DNA from: Pseudomonadota bacterium
GTDB lineage: Bacteria; Pseudomonadota; Alphaproteobacteria; Rhizobiales; Xanthobacteraceae
Length of the DNA: 12,292 nucleotides
NCBI GenBank assembly: GCA_963205465.1
Contig: CAUJKG010000304.1
Span: forward strand, 1-12,292
Direction of reading: 5' to 3'
A program made the translations under genes and the position numbers. Positions 1 to 6,395 of the stretch are shown in pieces (position 1 is the stretch's first letter; every line of letters starts with the position of its first letter). The notes beneath the pieces were generated by a model. That model was not told where the DNA came from and searched no databases. It saw only the letters and a program-made list of their open reading frames with translations.

Positions 1-2
1 GC

Positions 3-191
3 GGTTGGGGCAAAGTGAGGGCTGTTGGTACAGGTCAAATATTGCCCTTCTTGATTACCGCGGCTGATCGGGTTCAGCTTGCTGAACTGGTCGCGCAAGG
101 GTTGACGGAGAAAGAGAACACGATCACCGCTCATAGTTACGTGAATAAAAGTGGTGAGGTCACGTCGTTGGTGCTTATTAGTGTGGTTTAA
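3..191 (+). CDS. 3' end of an unrecognised protein gene (partial)
   Basis: The frame is open from the left window edge to a TAA at 189-191 and gives 62 C-terminal residues, starting GWGKVRAVGTG and ending LVLISVV. The middle (DRVQLAELVAQGLTEKE) looks like an amphipathic helix, followed by a short stretch that could form beta strands. No family was recognised. Base composition is about 51% GC by hand count, well below the clearly GC-rich genes that follow, and codons such as ATA, TTG and ATT are used, so horizontal acquisition is possible. Its stop overlaps the stop of the convergent hemF gene (TTAA at 188-191 serves both strands), leaving no room for a terminator between them. That the frame is a real gene is inferred from its openness and protein-like composition. 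Confidence 0.5.
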   Translation, partial: GWGKVRAVGTGQILPFLITAADRVQLAELVAQGLTEKENTITAHSYVNKSGEVTSLVLISVV

Positions 192-1060
192 GGCCACTTC
201 ACCACGGGCGGCAGCGAAGAAAGAATTGAGTTCACGTTGCCGCCGGTCTTCAGGCCGAACACGGTGCCGCGATCGTAAAGCAAATTGAATTCGACATAGC
301 GGCCGCGGCGGATGAGCTGCTCCTCGCGTTCGGTCTCGTTCCAGGCTTTCGCGAAATTCGCGCGCACGATCTTCGGATAAATATCGAGAAACGCGCGGCC
401 GACATCCTGCGTGAAGGCGAAATCGGCGTCTCTGTCGCCGCTGTCGAGCCAGTCGTAAAAGATGCCGCCGATGCCGCGCGGCTCGTTCCTGTGCTTCAGG
501 AAGAAATACTCGTCGCACCAGGTTTTGAATTTCTCATAGGGCGCGACTGCCGGATGCTTATCGCAGGCCGATTTCATTGCGGCGTGAAACGCGATCGTGT
601 CGGGGTCCTGCTGGTTGCGGCGCGCGTTCAGAACCGGCGTCAGGTCGGCGCCGCCGCCGAACCACGCCTTGCCGGTCACGACATGACGCGTGTTCATGTG
701 CACCGCGGGCACATGCGGATTACGCGGGTGCACGATCAGCGAAATGCCCGACGCCCAGAAGCGCGGGTCTTCCTCCGCGCCCTTGATCTCTTTCCTGAAT
801 TCCGGCGCGAATTCGCCATGGACCGTCGAGATGTGCACGCCGGCTTTCTCGAACAGCCGTCCCGCTAGCATCGACATCTCGCCGCCGCCGGGATTGCCGG
901 AATGATCGGTCCGCTCCCAGGGCGAGCGCACGAAGGTGCCGGGGTCGCCTTCATAGAGAGAGGCGGGTGCATCCGCTTCGAGCGTTTCGAAGGCGGCGCA
1001 GATCTGGTCGCGCAATTGCCGAAACCACGCTCGGGCAGGGTCTTTGAAGGCGTCACTCAT
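188..1060 (-). CDS. hemF: Oxygen-dependent coproporphyrinogen III oxidase
   Basis: HemF carries out the aerobic oxidative decarboxylation of coproporphyrinogen III to protoporphyrinogen IX in the cytoplasm, a late step of heme synthesis. The 290-residue product is close to the roughly 300 residues usual for the family. Recognisable blocks are the NPGGGEMS region (56-63), the conserved NPHVPAVHMNTRHV segment (114-127) with the family's active-site histidine region, WFGGGADLTP (133-142), the CDEYFFLKHR-EPRGIGGIFYDWL block (182-205) and the C-terminal GRYVEFNLLYDRGT / LPPVVKW signature. The ATG at 1060-1058 overlaps the 3' end of trmL by 8 bases, so translation is probably coupled. Heme made by this pathway is needed by the cytochromes encoded by the divergent petABC operon. 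Identification is firm. Confidence 0.96.
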   Translation of the reverse strand: MSDAFKDPARAWFRQLRDQICAAFETLEADAPASLYEGDPGTFVRSPWERTDHSGNPGGGEMSMLAGRLFEKAGVHISTVHGEFAPEFRKEIKGAEEDPRFWASGISLIVHPRNPHVPAVHMNTRHVVTGKAWFGGGADLTPVLNARRNQQDPDTIAFHAAMKSACDKHPAVAPYEKFKTWCDEYFFLKHRNEPRGIGGIFYDWLDSGDRDADFAFTQDVGRAFLDIYPKIVRANFAKAWNETEREEQLIRRGRYVEFNLLYDRGTVFGLKTGGNVNSILSSLPPVVKWP

Positions 1061-1514
1061 GGTTCAGCTTTCCGGTCTGGCGCAGGGCTTCGCCCAAAAC
1101 CATCGCCAGCGCCACGGCAATGTTGAGCGAGCGCTGGCCGCGCTGCATCGGGATGCGGAGGGCGGCGTCGGCCGCCGTATGAACGTGGTCCGGGACGCCT
1201 GCTGACTCGCGGCCGCACAGGAGGATGTCGCCTTCCCGGAATGCGAAAGCAGGGTAGGCATCTCTCGCCTTGGTGGTGAGGAGGACGAGGCGGCGGTTCT
1301 GCGCCTTCCGCCATGTCTCGAAGGTGGCGAAGGAAACGTGCCGTTCGATCCGGACCGCGTCGAGGTAATCAAGGCCGGCGCGGCGGAAGGCCCGGTCGCT
1401 CACCGGAAAGCCCGCCGGCTCGATGATATGCACCGGCACGCCCAGGCAGGCGCCCATCCGCATGATGGTCCCGGCGTTCTGCGGAATATCCGGTTCGTAA
1501 AGAGCGATTTCCAT
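1053..1514 (-). CDS. trmL: tRNA (cytidine/uridine-34 2'-O)-methyltransferase, TrmL type
   Basis: TrmL is a SPOUT-class enzyme that uses S-adenosylmethionine to methylate the 2'-O of wobble nucleotide 34 in certain leucine tRNAs. From the ATG at 1514 the product has 153 residues, the usual length for this minimal SpoU protein. The three signature regions are present: EPDIPQNAGTIMR near the N-terminus (7-19), LLCGRESAGVP (98-108), and the knot-forming IPMQRGQRSLNIAVALAMVL (121-140). The frame remains open upstream to 1604, but those residues do not look like family sequence and MEIALYEPDIPQN is the normal N-terminus, so the internal ATG was chosen. There is no strong Shine-Dalgarno sequence in front of it. 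It is the first gene of a trmL-hemF pair. The methylated position is assigned from the family. Confidence 0.93.
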   Translation of the reverse strand: MEIALYEPDIPQNAGTIMRMGACLGVPVHIIEPAGFPVSDRAFRRAGLDYLDAVRIERHVSFATFETWRKAQNRRLVLLTTKARDAYPAFAFREGDILLCGRESAGVPDHVHTAADAALRIPMQRGQRSLNIAVALAMVLGEALRQTGKLNHE

Positions 1515-1691
1515 TGGCCGTTCAATGGCCTGTCGAACGGCCGGTAACAAGCGGAAACCGTTGCATAACGACTCCGTGCCGCATGGCCATATACTGGACA
1601 ACATTGGGCGGCGGTGACATTAGAAGCGTTCAACAGGGGCGCCGCAATCGGCAGATTCTGCCGGTTTTTGCAGGGTTTGCGCCGCGGGATG

Positions 1692-1719
1692 GGACGAGGG
1701 CCGAAACCGGCCCCAGTCC
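1692..1719 (+). promoter_or_regulatory. Hairpin in the petABC leader
   Basis: GGGCCG (1698-1703) and CGGCCC (1708-1713) pair perfectly around an AAAC loop. The stem is extended by GGAC (1692-1695) with GTCC (1716-1719) across a small internal loop. It lies about 65 bases before the petA start and has no T-run, so it is not an ordinary terminator. A role in mRNA stability or control is inferred only. Confidence 0.4.
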
Positions 1720-1768
1720 GTTTCGCGGCGTCTTGCTAAGGATGCGGGTCACGCTCCGTCGAGTTGAT

Positions 1769-1776
1769 GGAAAGGA
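1769..1776 (+). promoter_or_regulatory. Ribosome binding site favouring the TTG start of petA
   Basis: GGAAAGGA is a good match to the anti-Shine-Dalgarno sequence, at 7 bases before TTG 1784. The in-frame ATG at 1802 has no comparable site at a normal distance. This is the main reason for preferring the TTG start. Confidence 0.5.
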
Positions 1777-1783
1777 CCGGAAC

Positions 1784-2317
1784 TTGGCGACATCGAAGAC
1801 CATGAACGGCGAACAGCCGACCCGGCGCGACTTTCTTTACATTGCGACGGGTGCAGTCGGCGCGGTTGGCGCTGCCGCTGCGGCTTGGCCGCTCATCCAC
1901 CAGATGAATCCCGACGCCTCGGTGCAGGCGCTCGCCTCCACGGAAGTCGATCTGACCCCGGTCAAGGAAGGCCAGATCATTACCGTGAAGTGGCGCGGCA
2001 AGCCGGTTTTCATCTCGCACCGGACCAAGAAGGAAATCGAAGAGGCGGTGAAGACGCCGCTTCGCGATCTGCCCGATCCGCAGACCGACGAATCCCGCGT
2101 GAAGAAGGGCAAAGAGCAGTGGCTCGTGGTCATCGGCGTTTGCACCCATCTGGGCTGCGTGCCGCTCGGCCATCAGGGCGACTATCACGGATGGTTCTGC
2201 CCCTGCCACGGTTCGCACTACGATACGTCCGGCCGTATCCGCAAAGGCCCGGCGCCGTTGAACCTCGAAGTGCCTCCCTACGAATTTGCTTCCGACACGA
2301 TGGTGCGGATCGGCTGA
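1784..2317 (+). CDS. petA: Ubiquinol-cytochrome c reductase iron-sulfur (Rieske) subunit
   Basis: This is the Rieske subunit of the cytochrome bc1 complex; it takes an electron from ubiquinol at the Qo site and passes it to cytochrome c1. Numbered from the ATG at 1802, the protein has a twin-arginine signal/anchor (TRRDF at 7-11, then an Ala/Gly-rich membrane segment to about 30). The 2Fe-2S motifs are CTHLGC (114-119) and CPCHGSH (133-139), giving two Cys and two His ligands plus the disulfide pair. I chose the TTG at 1784 because GGAAAGGA (1769-1776) stands 7 bases before it, while only a poor GAAGA lies 2 bases before the ATG at 1802. TTG gives 177 residues and ATG gives 171; both leave the signal intact. 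petB follows 36 bases downstream. Function is certain and the start is less so. Confidence 0.95.
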   Translation: MATSKTMNGEQPTRRDFLYIATGAVGAVGAAAAAWPLIHQMNPDASVQALASTEVDLTPVKEGQIITVKWRGKPVFISHRTKKEIEEAVKTPLRDLPDPQTDESRVKKGKEQWLVVIGVCTHLGCVPLGHQGDYHGWFCPCHGSHYDTSGRIRKGPAPLNLEVPPYEFASDTMVRIG

Positions 2318-2353
2318 TCCGCACTTCGTTTATTCAGAACGGAAATTAGAAGA

Positions 2354-3610
2354 ATGAGCGGTCCGTCGAACTTCCAGCCGAAAAGCCCGATCCTGCAATG
2401 GACCGAGCGCCGCCTGCCCGTCCTCGGGTTGATGCATTCGTCCTTCGTGGCTTATCCGACGCCGCGCAACCTGAACTACTGGTGGACCTTCGGCGGCATT
2501 CTCTCCTTCTGCCTCGCCGTGCAGATCATCACCGGCATCGTGCTGGCCATGCATTACACGCCGACGGTCGCGGGCGCCTTCAAGTCGGTCGAGCACATCA
2601 TGCGCGATGTGAACTACGGCTGGCTGCTCCGCTATGTGCACGCCAACGGCGCGTCGATGTTCTTCATCGCCGTCTATATCCACATTTTCCGTGGTCTCTA
2701 TTACGGCTCATACAAGGAGCCGCGCGAGATTCTCTGGATCCTCGGCGTCATCATTTTCCTGCTCATGATGGCCACCGCCTTCATGGGTTACGTGCTGCCG
2801 TGGGGCCAGATGAGCTTCTGGGGCGCCACCGTCATCACCAACCTGTTCTCGGCCATTCCGGGTGTCGGGCAGAAGATCGTCGAATTGCTGTGGGGCGGGT
2901 ATTCGGTCGACCAGCCGACGCTGCAGCGCTTCTTCTCGCTGCACTATCTCCTGCCGTTCATGATCGCAGGCGTCGTGGTGCTGCACGTCTGGGCGCTGCA
3001 TGAAGTCGGTCAGAACAACCCGGCCGGCATCGACGTGAAGTCCGACAAGGACACCGTGCCGTTCACGCCCTATGCGACCGCGAAGGACAACTTCGCGATG
3101 GTCTGCTTCATGATCTTCTTCGCGTGGTTCGTGTTCTACATCCCGAACTATCTCGGTCACGCCGACAACTACATCCCGGCGAACCCGCTGCAGACGCCGA
3201 CGCACATCGTGCCGGAATGGTACTTCCTGCCGTTCTACGCGATCCTGCGCGCGATCCCGTCGAAGCTCGGCGGCGTGCTCGCGATGTTCGGCTCGATCGC
3301 TCTCCTGGCCTTCCTGCCGTGGCTCGACCGTTCCAAGATCCGCTCGGCGCGCTACCGCCCGCTGTTCCGCCAGTTCTTCTGGATCTTCGTGATCACCTGC
3401 GTCGGTCTCGGCTGGCTTGGCGCGAAGCCCGCTGAAGGCGGCTACGTGATCGCCTCGCGGATCCTTACCGCCTGGTATTTCCTCCACTTCCTCGTCGTGC
3501 TGCCGCTGCTCTCTTATTACGAGAGGCCGAAGCCCTTGCCCGCGTCGATCGCGGAATCGGTGCTCGGCAATCAGCCGATGGCACCGGCGAACGTCAAAGG
3601 CTCGAGCTAA
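2354..3610 (+). CDS. petB: Cytochrome b subunit of the bc1 complex
   Basis: Cytochrome b is the membrane core of ubiquinol:cytochrome c oxidoreductase and carries both b hemes and the Qo and Qi quinone sites. The 418-residue product is full length for an unfused bacterial cytochrome b. The heme ligands fit H96/H110 and H197/H211, with the usual 14-residue spacing within each helix pair. The Qo-site PEWY motif is at 287-290 and the GYVLPWGQMSFWGATVITN block follows helix C (145-163). Multiple hydrophobic helices are evident. AGAAG directly precedes the ATG. petC begins 8 bases after the stop. The gene ends here rather than continuing into cytochrome c1, unlike the fused fbcH arrangement of Bradyrhizobium. 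Confidence 0.97.
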   Translation: MSGPSNFQPKSPILQWTERRLPVLGLMHSSFVAYPTPRNLNYWWTFGGILSFCLAVQIITGIVLAMHYTPTVAGAFKSVEHIMRDVNYGWLLRYVHANGASMFFIAVYIHIFRGLYYGSYKEPREILWILGVIIFLLMMATAFMGYVLPWGQMSFWGATVITNLFSAIPGVGQKIVELLWGGYSVDQPTLQRFFSLHYLLPFMIAGVVVLHVWALHEVGQNNPAGIDVKSDKDTVPFTPYATAKDNFAMVCFMIFFAWFVFYIPNYLGHADNYIPANPLQTPTHIVPEWYFLPFYAILRAIPSKLGGVLAMFGSIALLAFLPWLDRSKIRSARYRPLFRQFFWIFVITCVGLGWLGAKPAEGGYVIASRILTAWYFLHFLVVLPLLSYYERPKPLPASIAESVLGNQPMAPANVKGSS

Positions 3611-3617
3611 GGGGCGA

Positions 3618-4457
3618 ATGATGAAAAAGAATACCCTTCTCGCGCTCGGCATTGCTTCGGCGCTTTCTTTGGCCACGGCTTCCGCGGTTCGTGCCGCGGA
3701 TGCGCACGCGCCGCAGCCGCCGCGGCAGAGCTGGAGCTTCTCCGGTCCGCTCGGCAAGTTCGACAAGGCGCAGCTGCAGCGCGGCCTCAAAGTCTATCGC
3801 GAAGTCTGCCAGGCCTGCCACTCGATGAACCTCGTCGCCTTCCGCACGCTCGGGCAGCCGGGCGCGCTCGGCTTCACCGAAGGCCAGATCAAGACGATCG
3901 CCGGCGAGTACCAGATCACCGACGGGCCGAATGATTCCGGCGAGATGTTCCAGCGCCCGGGCCGCCCGTCCGACTATTTCCCGCCGATCTATCCGAACGA
4001 GCAGGCTGCGCGTGCGACCCATAACGGTGCGCTGCCGGTCGATCTTTCGGTGATCGCCAAGGCGCGTACCTATGAAGTCGGTTTTCCGGGCTTCCTGATC
4101 GACATCGTCCGCCAGTATCAGGAGAACGGCGTCGATTACATCCACGCGCTGCTCACCGGCTACAGCGAGCCGCCGGCCGGCGAGACGCTTGGACCCGGTC
4201 AGCACTGGAATAAGTTTTTCCCCGGCCACAAGATCGCGATGACGCCGCCGCTCGACAAGGATCGCGTCGAATATACCGACGGCACGCCGCAGACGGTCGA
4301 TCAGTATGCGCGCGACGTGACCGCGTTCCTGATGTGGGCGGCCGAGCCGCATCTGGAATCGCGCAAGCGCATCGGCTTCCAGGTTATGATCTTCCTGATC
4401 GTGTTCGCGGGACTCGCCTATTTCACCAAGAAGAAGGTCTGGGCCAACGCGCATTGA
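3618..4457 (+). CDS. petC: Cytochrome c1 subunit of the bc1 complex
   Basis: Cytochrome c1 is the periplasm-facing c-type heme subunit that receives electrons from the Rieske protein and reduces soluble cytochrome c. The 279-residue precursor starts with a Sec signal peptide, with likely cleavage after AVRA at 26. The covalent heme motif is CQACH (C64, C67, H68), and M208 in KIAMTPPL is the probable sixth heme ligand. A C-terminal membrane anchor (about 253-269, GFQVMIFLIVFAGLAYF) is followed by a positively charged cytoplasmic end (KKKVW). Two consecutive ATG codons (3618, 3621) follow AAGGGG, so either may be used. It is the last gene of petABC and is followed by a strong terminator. Confidence 0.97.
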   Translation: MMKKNTLLALGIASALSLATASAVRAADAHAPQPPRQSWSFSGPLGKFDKAQLQRGLKVYREVCQACHSMNLVAFRTLGQPGALGFTEGQIKTIAGEYQITDGPNDSGEMFQRPGRPSDYFPPIYPNEQAARATHNGALPVDLSVIAKARTYEVGFPGFLIDIVRQYQENGVDYIHALLTGYSEPPAGETLGPGQHWNKFFPGHKIAMTPPLDKDRVEYTDGTPQTVDQYARDVTAFLMWAAEPHLESRKRIGFQVMIFLIVFAGLAYFTKKKVWANAH

Positions 4458-4477
4458 GCGCACGGTGTGATCCGAAT

Positions 4478-4508
4478 AAAAAAGGCCCCGCGGTTTGCGG
4501 GGCCTTTT
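4478..4508. terminator. Bidirectional intrinsic terminator after petC
   Basis: A perfect 12-bp stem, AAAAGGCCCCGC (4480-4491) with GCGGGGCCTTTT (4497-4508), closes a five-base GGTTT loop. The T-run on the right serves petABC. The A-run on the left reads as a T-run for the convergent small gene at 4535-4642. It is the clearest terminator in the window. Confidence 0.9.
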
Positions 4509-4534
4509 CGTTTCGCGCTGCTTGCTTGCGCGGT

Positions 4535-4642
4535 TTACTTGCCCTTGCCGTAGGACTGTTTGTAGGAGGACGAGCCCTTTTTGGACGTCTCCGCCTTCGG
4601 TTTCTTCTTTTCCTTGGAAGGTTTGTCTTGGCCCTTGGCCAT
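4535..4642 (-). CDS. Small lysine-rich protein of unknown function
   Basis: A 35-residue frame starts ATG at 4642 and ends TAA at 4535-4537. The product begins MAKGQDKPSKEKKK and ends SYKQSYGKGK. Twelve of 35 residues are lysine, with no Cys, Trp or hydrophobic core, so it is probably disordered and very basic. AGGAGA (4655-4650), 7 bases before the ATG, is an excellent ribosome binding site, and the left arm of the shared terminator follows the stop at the right distance. From memory, short basic proteins starting MAKGQ or similar are annotated as hypothetical in other alphaproteobacteria; I could not check this. Binding to RNA, ribosome or DNA is a guess from charge only. The longer reading frame across 4423-4689 is out of frame with this gene and lacks such a binding site. 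Confidence 0.7.
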   Translation of the reverse strand: MAKGQDKPSKEKKKPKAETSKKGSSSYKQSYGKGK

Positions 4643-4761
4643 GGCGATCTCTCCTGATGCGCTTGTTGCGGGTTTGACGAATCCGTCACCGCAGCGAAAT
4701 TAGGCTATGCTCGTTTGCCGTTTGTCGGCAATACGCACGCGCCAGCTTTCAGAGGTCTTGC

Positions 4762-5307
4762 ATGAGCCATTCCGACGCGATCGATCTTCGCGCCGCCATT
4801 CGCACGATTCCGGACTATCCGAAGCCGGGTATCCTGTTTCGCGATATCACGACGCTCCTCGGGAATGCGCGGGCGTTTCGCCGGGCTGTGGACGAACTCG
4901 TCAATCCCTGGGCCGGTTCCAAGATCGACAAGGTCGCGGGCATCGAGGCGCGGGGGTTCATCATCGGGGGCGCGGTCGCGCACCAGGTTTCGGCCGGCTT
5001 CGTGCCGATCCGCAAGAAGGGCAAGCTGCCTTACGAGACGGTGCGGATCGCCTATTCGCTGGAATATGGCATCGACGAAATGGAGATGCACAAGGACGCG
5101 GTCGCTCAGGGTGAGCGTGTGATCCTGGTGGACGACCTCATCGCGACCGGCGGTACGGCGGAAGGGGCGGTGAAGTTACTGCGCAACATGGGCGCGGAGG
5201 TGCTCGCCGCCTGCTTCGTCATCGATCTGCCGGAACTCGGCGGGGCCGCGAAGCTGCGCGCGCTTGGCGTTCCGGTGCGGACGCTGGTGAGTTTTGAGGG
5301 GCACTAG
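4762..5307 (+). CDS. apt: Adenine phosphoribosyltransferase
   Basis: Apt salvages adenine by joining it to PRPP to give AMP and pyrophosphate in the cytoplasm. The 181-residue product has the normal length. Family features are DYPKPGILFRDIT (18-30), the GIEARGFIIG block (60-69), the flexible-loop segment RKKGKLPYET (84-93), and the PRPP-binding loop VILVDDLIATGGTA (120-133). AGAGG (4751-4755) stands 6 bases before the ATG. TTGACG at 4674-4679 could be a -35 box, but no convincing -10 follows at the right distance. It is transcribed alone, with the small basic gene diverging upstream and a repeat element downstream. PRPP for the reaction comes from Prs, encoded about 5 kb further on. Confidence 0.96.
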   Translation: MSHSDAIDLRAAIRTIPDYPKPGILFRDITTLLGNARAFRRAVDELVNPWAGSKIDKVAGIEARGFIIGGAVAHQVSAGFVPIRKKGKLPYETVRIAYSLEYGIDEMEMHKDAVAQGERVILVDDLIATGGTAEGAVKLLRNMGAEVLAACFVIDLPELGGAAKLRALGVPVRTLVSFEGH

Positions 5308-5315
5308 ATTCAATT

Positions 5316-5434
5316 GTCACTCCGGGACGCCCCGAAGAGGTGAACCCGGAATCCAGTAATGCCAGTGAAAACTTTTCGTATTTTGCCCGTGGATCGCGCT
5401 TACGCGCGTCCGGGATGACACGCTTCGCGTGTCA
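5316..5434. repeat. Palindromic intergenic repeat element
   Basis: The outer arms GTCACTCCGGGACGC (5316-5330) and GCGTCCGGGATGAC (5406-5419) are near inverse complements. Inside lie the CCCGGAATCCAG segment (5345-5356) and a small CGCG-CTTA-CGCG hairpin (5395-5406). The right edge is a perfect hairpin, TGACACGC-TTC-GCGTGTCA (5416-5434), which contains the stop codon of the next gene. The motifs CCGGGA...CCCGGAATCCAG...GATCGCGC...CGTCCGGGATGAC match my memory of the abundant intergenic repeats of Bradyrhizobium-type genomes. The structure is seen directly; membership of a genome-wide family is inferred. Confidence 0.65.
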
Positions 5435-5908
5435 CTTCGGCTTGCGCGGAATGAACGCGGTGCTCTCGTATTCGAATACCCGCTCGCCGTTCTGATTCAC
5501 GCCCTTGATTTTTGCGAACATGATGCCCCATTCGGGGCGCGACGCGGATTCGCGAAGCTGAAGGATTTCGCTCGAATAGGTGACGGTATCGCCGGCATAG
5601 ACCGGCTTCAGCCATTTCAGGTTGTTGAAGCCCGGGGAGGGGCCGAAGGGCACGGGTTTCTCGCCGCGCGCGATAGCCGCATCAAAGTCGCGCTTGTTTG
5701 CTTCGACGATCATGCGCATGCCCGCTGCGCCCGTGTGCCAGCCGGACGCACAGAGCTCGCCGAAGAGAGATTTCTTCGCCGCTTCCTCGTAGAGGTGAAA
5801 GGGTTGCGGGTCGAATCTCCGGGCGAAGCGCTTGATGTTCTCGGCGGTGAATCCGTAGGAGCCCAGTTCGCGGGTATCGCCGGCTTTCAGATCCTCGAAA
5901 TATTTCAT
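5432..5908 (-). CDS. MaoC-family dehydratase/hydratase, second of a tandem pair
   Basis: A 158-residue single hotdog-fold MaoC protein; such enzymes usually hydrate or dehydrate enoyl/3-hydroxyacyl-CoA thioesters. The catalytic pair appears as D33 and H38 in FDPQPFHL, with Gln where the R-hydratase motif (D-x-N-P-x-H) has Asn. SGWHT at 55-59 sits where many relatives have an AHG segment. It starts with the ATGA shared with the end of the upstream MaoC gene (4-base overlap), so co-translation is likely. The two products are paralogous (FDPQPxHL, SGWHT, MRMI, and a Trp-x-(Lys/Arg)-Pro site in common) but clearly diverged. Its stop codon lies in the hairpin at the edge of the palindromic repeat. 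The substrate is unknown. Confidence 0.85.
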   Translation of the reverse strand: MKYFEDLKAGDTRELGSYGFTAENIKRFARRFDPQPFHLYEEAAKKSLFGELCASGWHTGAAGMRMIVEANKRDFDAAIARGEKPVPFGPSPGFNNLKWLKPVYAGDTVTYSSEILQLRESASRPEWGIMFAKIKGVNQNGERVFEYESTAFIPRKPK

Positions 5909-6378
5909 GATGCGGCACCCGGATTGCGCTTGCCGAAAAATCCGGAATAGGAGGACGTGAGCACAACTTCGCCCTTGGCATTGGTCATTTCGAGACGATA
6001 GCTCACGACCCCCACCTGCGGCCGGCTTTTGGACTCGCGCTTCCCGAGGCAGGTGAGCGTGATCGTCAGTTCGTCGTCCGGCCGCATCGGGCGTACCCAG
6101 CGCATTTCTTCGACGCCCGGCGCGCCGAGCGAACTCGACTCATGCAGGAGGCCGTCATAGATCATGCGCATCATGATCGCGCAGGTGTGCCAGCCGGATC
6201 CCGAGAGGCTCTTCAGCATGGACTTCTCTGCAGCCTTGTCGTCGAGATGCATCGGCTGCGGATCGAATTCGGTTGCGAATTCGATGATCTCCTCGCGCGT
6301 GACGCGGCGCGGGCCGAAGGTGCGGACGCTGCCGACCTCGAAATCCTCGTAGCAGATGCGGGCGGCGCTGGCGTCCAT
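5905..6378 (-). CDS. MaoC-family dehydratase/hydratase, first of a tandem pair
   Basis: A 157-residue hotdog-fold MaoC protein related to its downstream neighbour. The putative catalytic residues are D39 and H44 in FDPQPMHL, followed by SGWHTCAIMMRMI (61-73) and, near the middle, VEEMRWVRPMRPDDEL. Both paralogs keep the Asp/His pair, unlike mycobacterial HadA-HadB/HadC pairs, in which one subunit lacks it. Two active homodimers or a heterodimer are both possible. The ATG is preceded by only a weak binding site, and the gene lies 17 bases after the ychF stop, so it is probably read with rplY-pth-ychF. Acyl-CoA hydration is inferred from the fold; the true substrate cannot be told from sequence. 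Confidence 0.86.
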   Translation of the reverse strand: MDASAARICYEDFEVGSVRTFGPRRVTREEIIEFATEFDPQPMHLDDKAAEKSMLKSLSGSGWHTCAIMMRMIYDGLLHESSSLGAPGVEEMRWVRPMRPDDELTITLTCLGKRESKSRPQVGVVSYRLEMTNAKGEVVLTSSYSGFFGKRNPGAAS

Positions 6379-6395
6379 ATCCGAAACTTACCGAC

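Larger units (their letters stand above)
1515..1783. promoter_or_regulatory. Divergent trmL / petA intergenic region
   Basis: This 269-base stretch separates the divergent trmL-hemF and petABC units and must carry promoters for both. A TATACT hexamer at 1590-1595 on the plus strand resembles a -10 box, but the sequence at the proper -35 distance (AACGAC, 1567-1572) is poor. No Fnr-type TTGAT-N4-ATCAA palindrome was seen. A plus-strand frame runs through the region into petA, but it lacks protein-like features before the Rieske signal sequence. A strong hairpin lies at 1692-1719 and is listed separately. Confidence 0.45.

Noticed and set aside
1514..1783. Upstream extension of the petA frame
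   Set aside because: The frame is open, but the extra residues are unlike Rieske proteins and would bury the twin-arginine signal about 100 residues in.
2708..3790. Long minus-strand frame opposite petB and petC
   Set aside because: It is rich in Arg, Glu, Asp and His, as expected for the antisense of a GC-rich gene, and it opposes the firmly identified petB and petC.
4423..4689. Minus-strand 88-residue Arg/Pro-rich frame over the petC end and the small gene
   Set aside because: It runs through the terminator and lies in another frame from the well-signalled 35-residue gene.
4674..4706. Promoter for apt with TTGACG as -35
   Set aside because: The -35 box is good, but no acceptable -10 hexamer lies 16-18 bases downstream.
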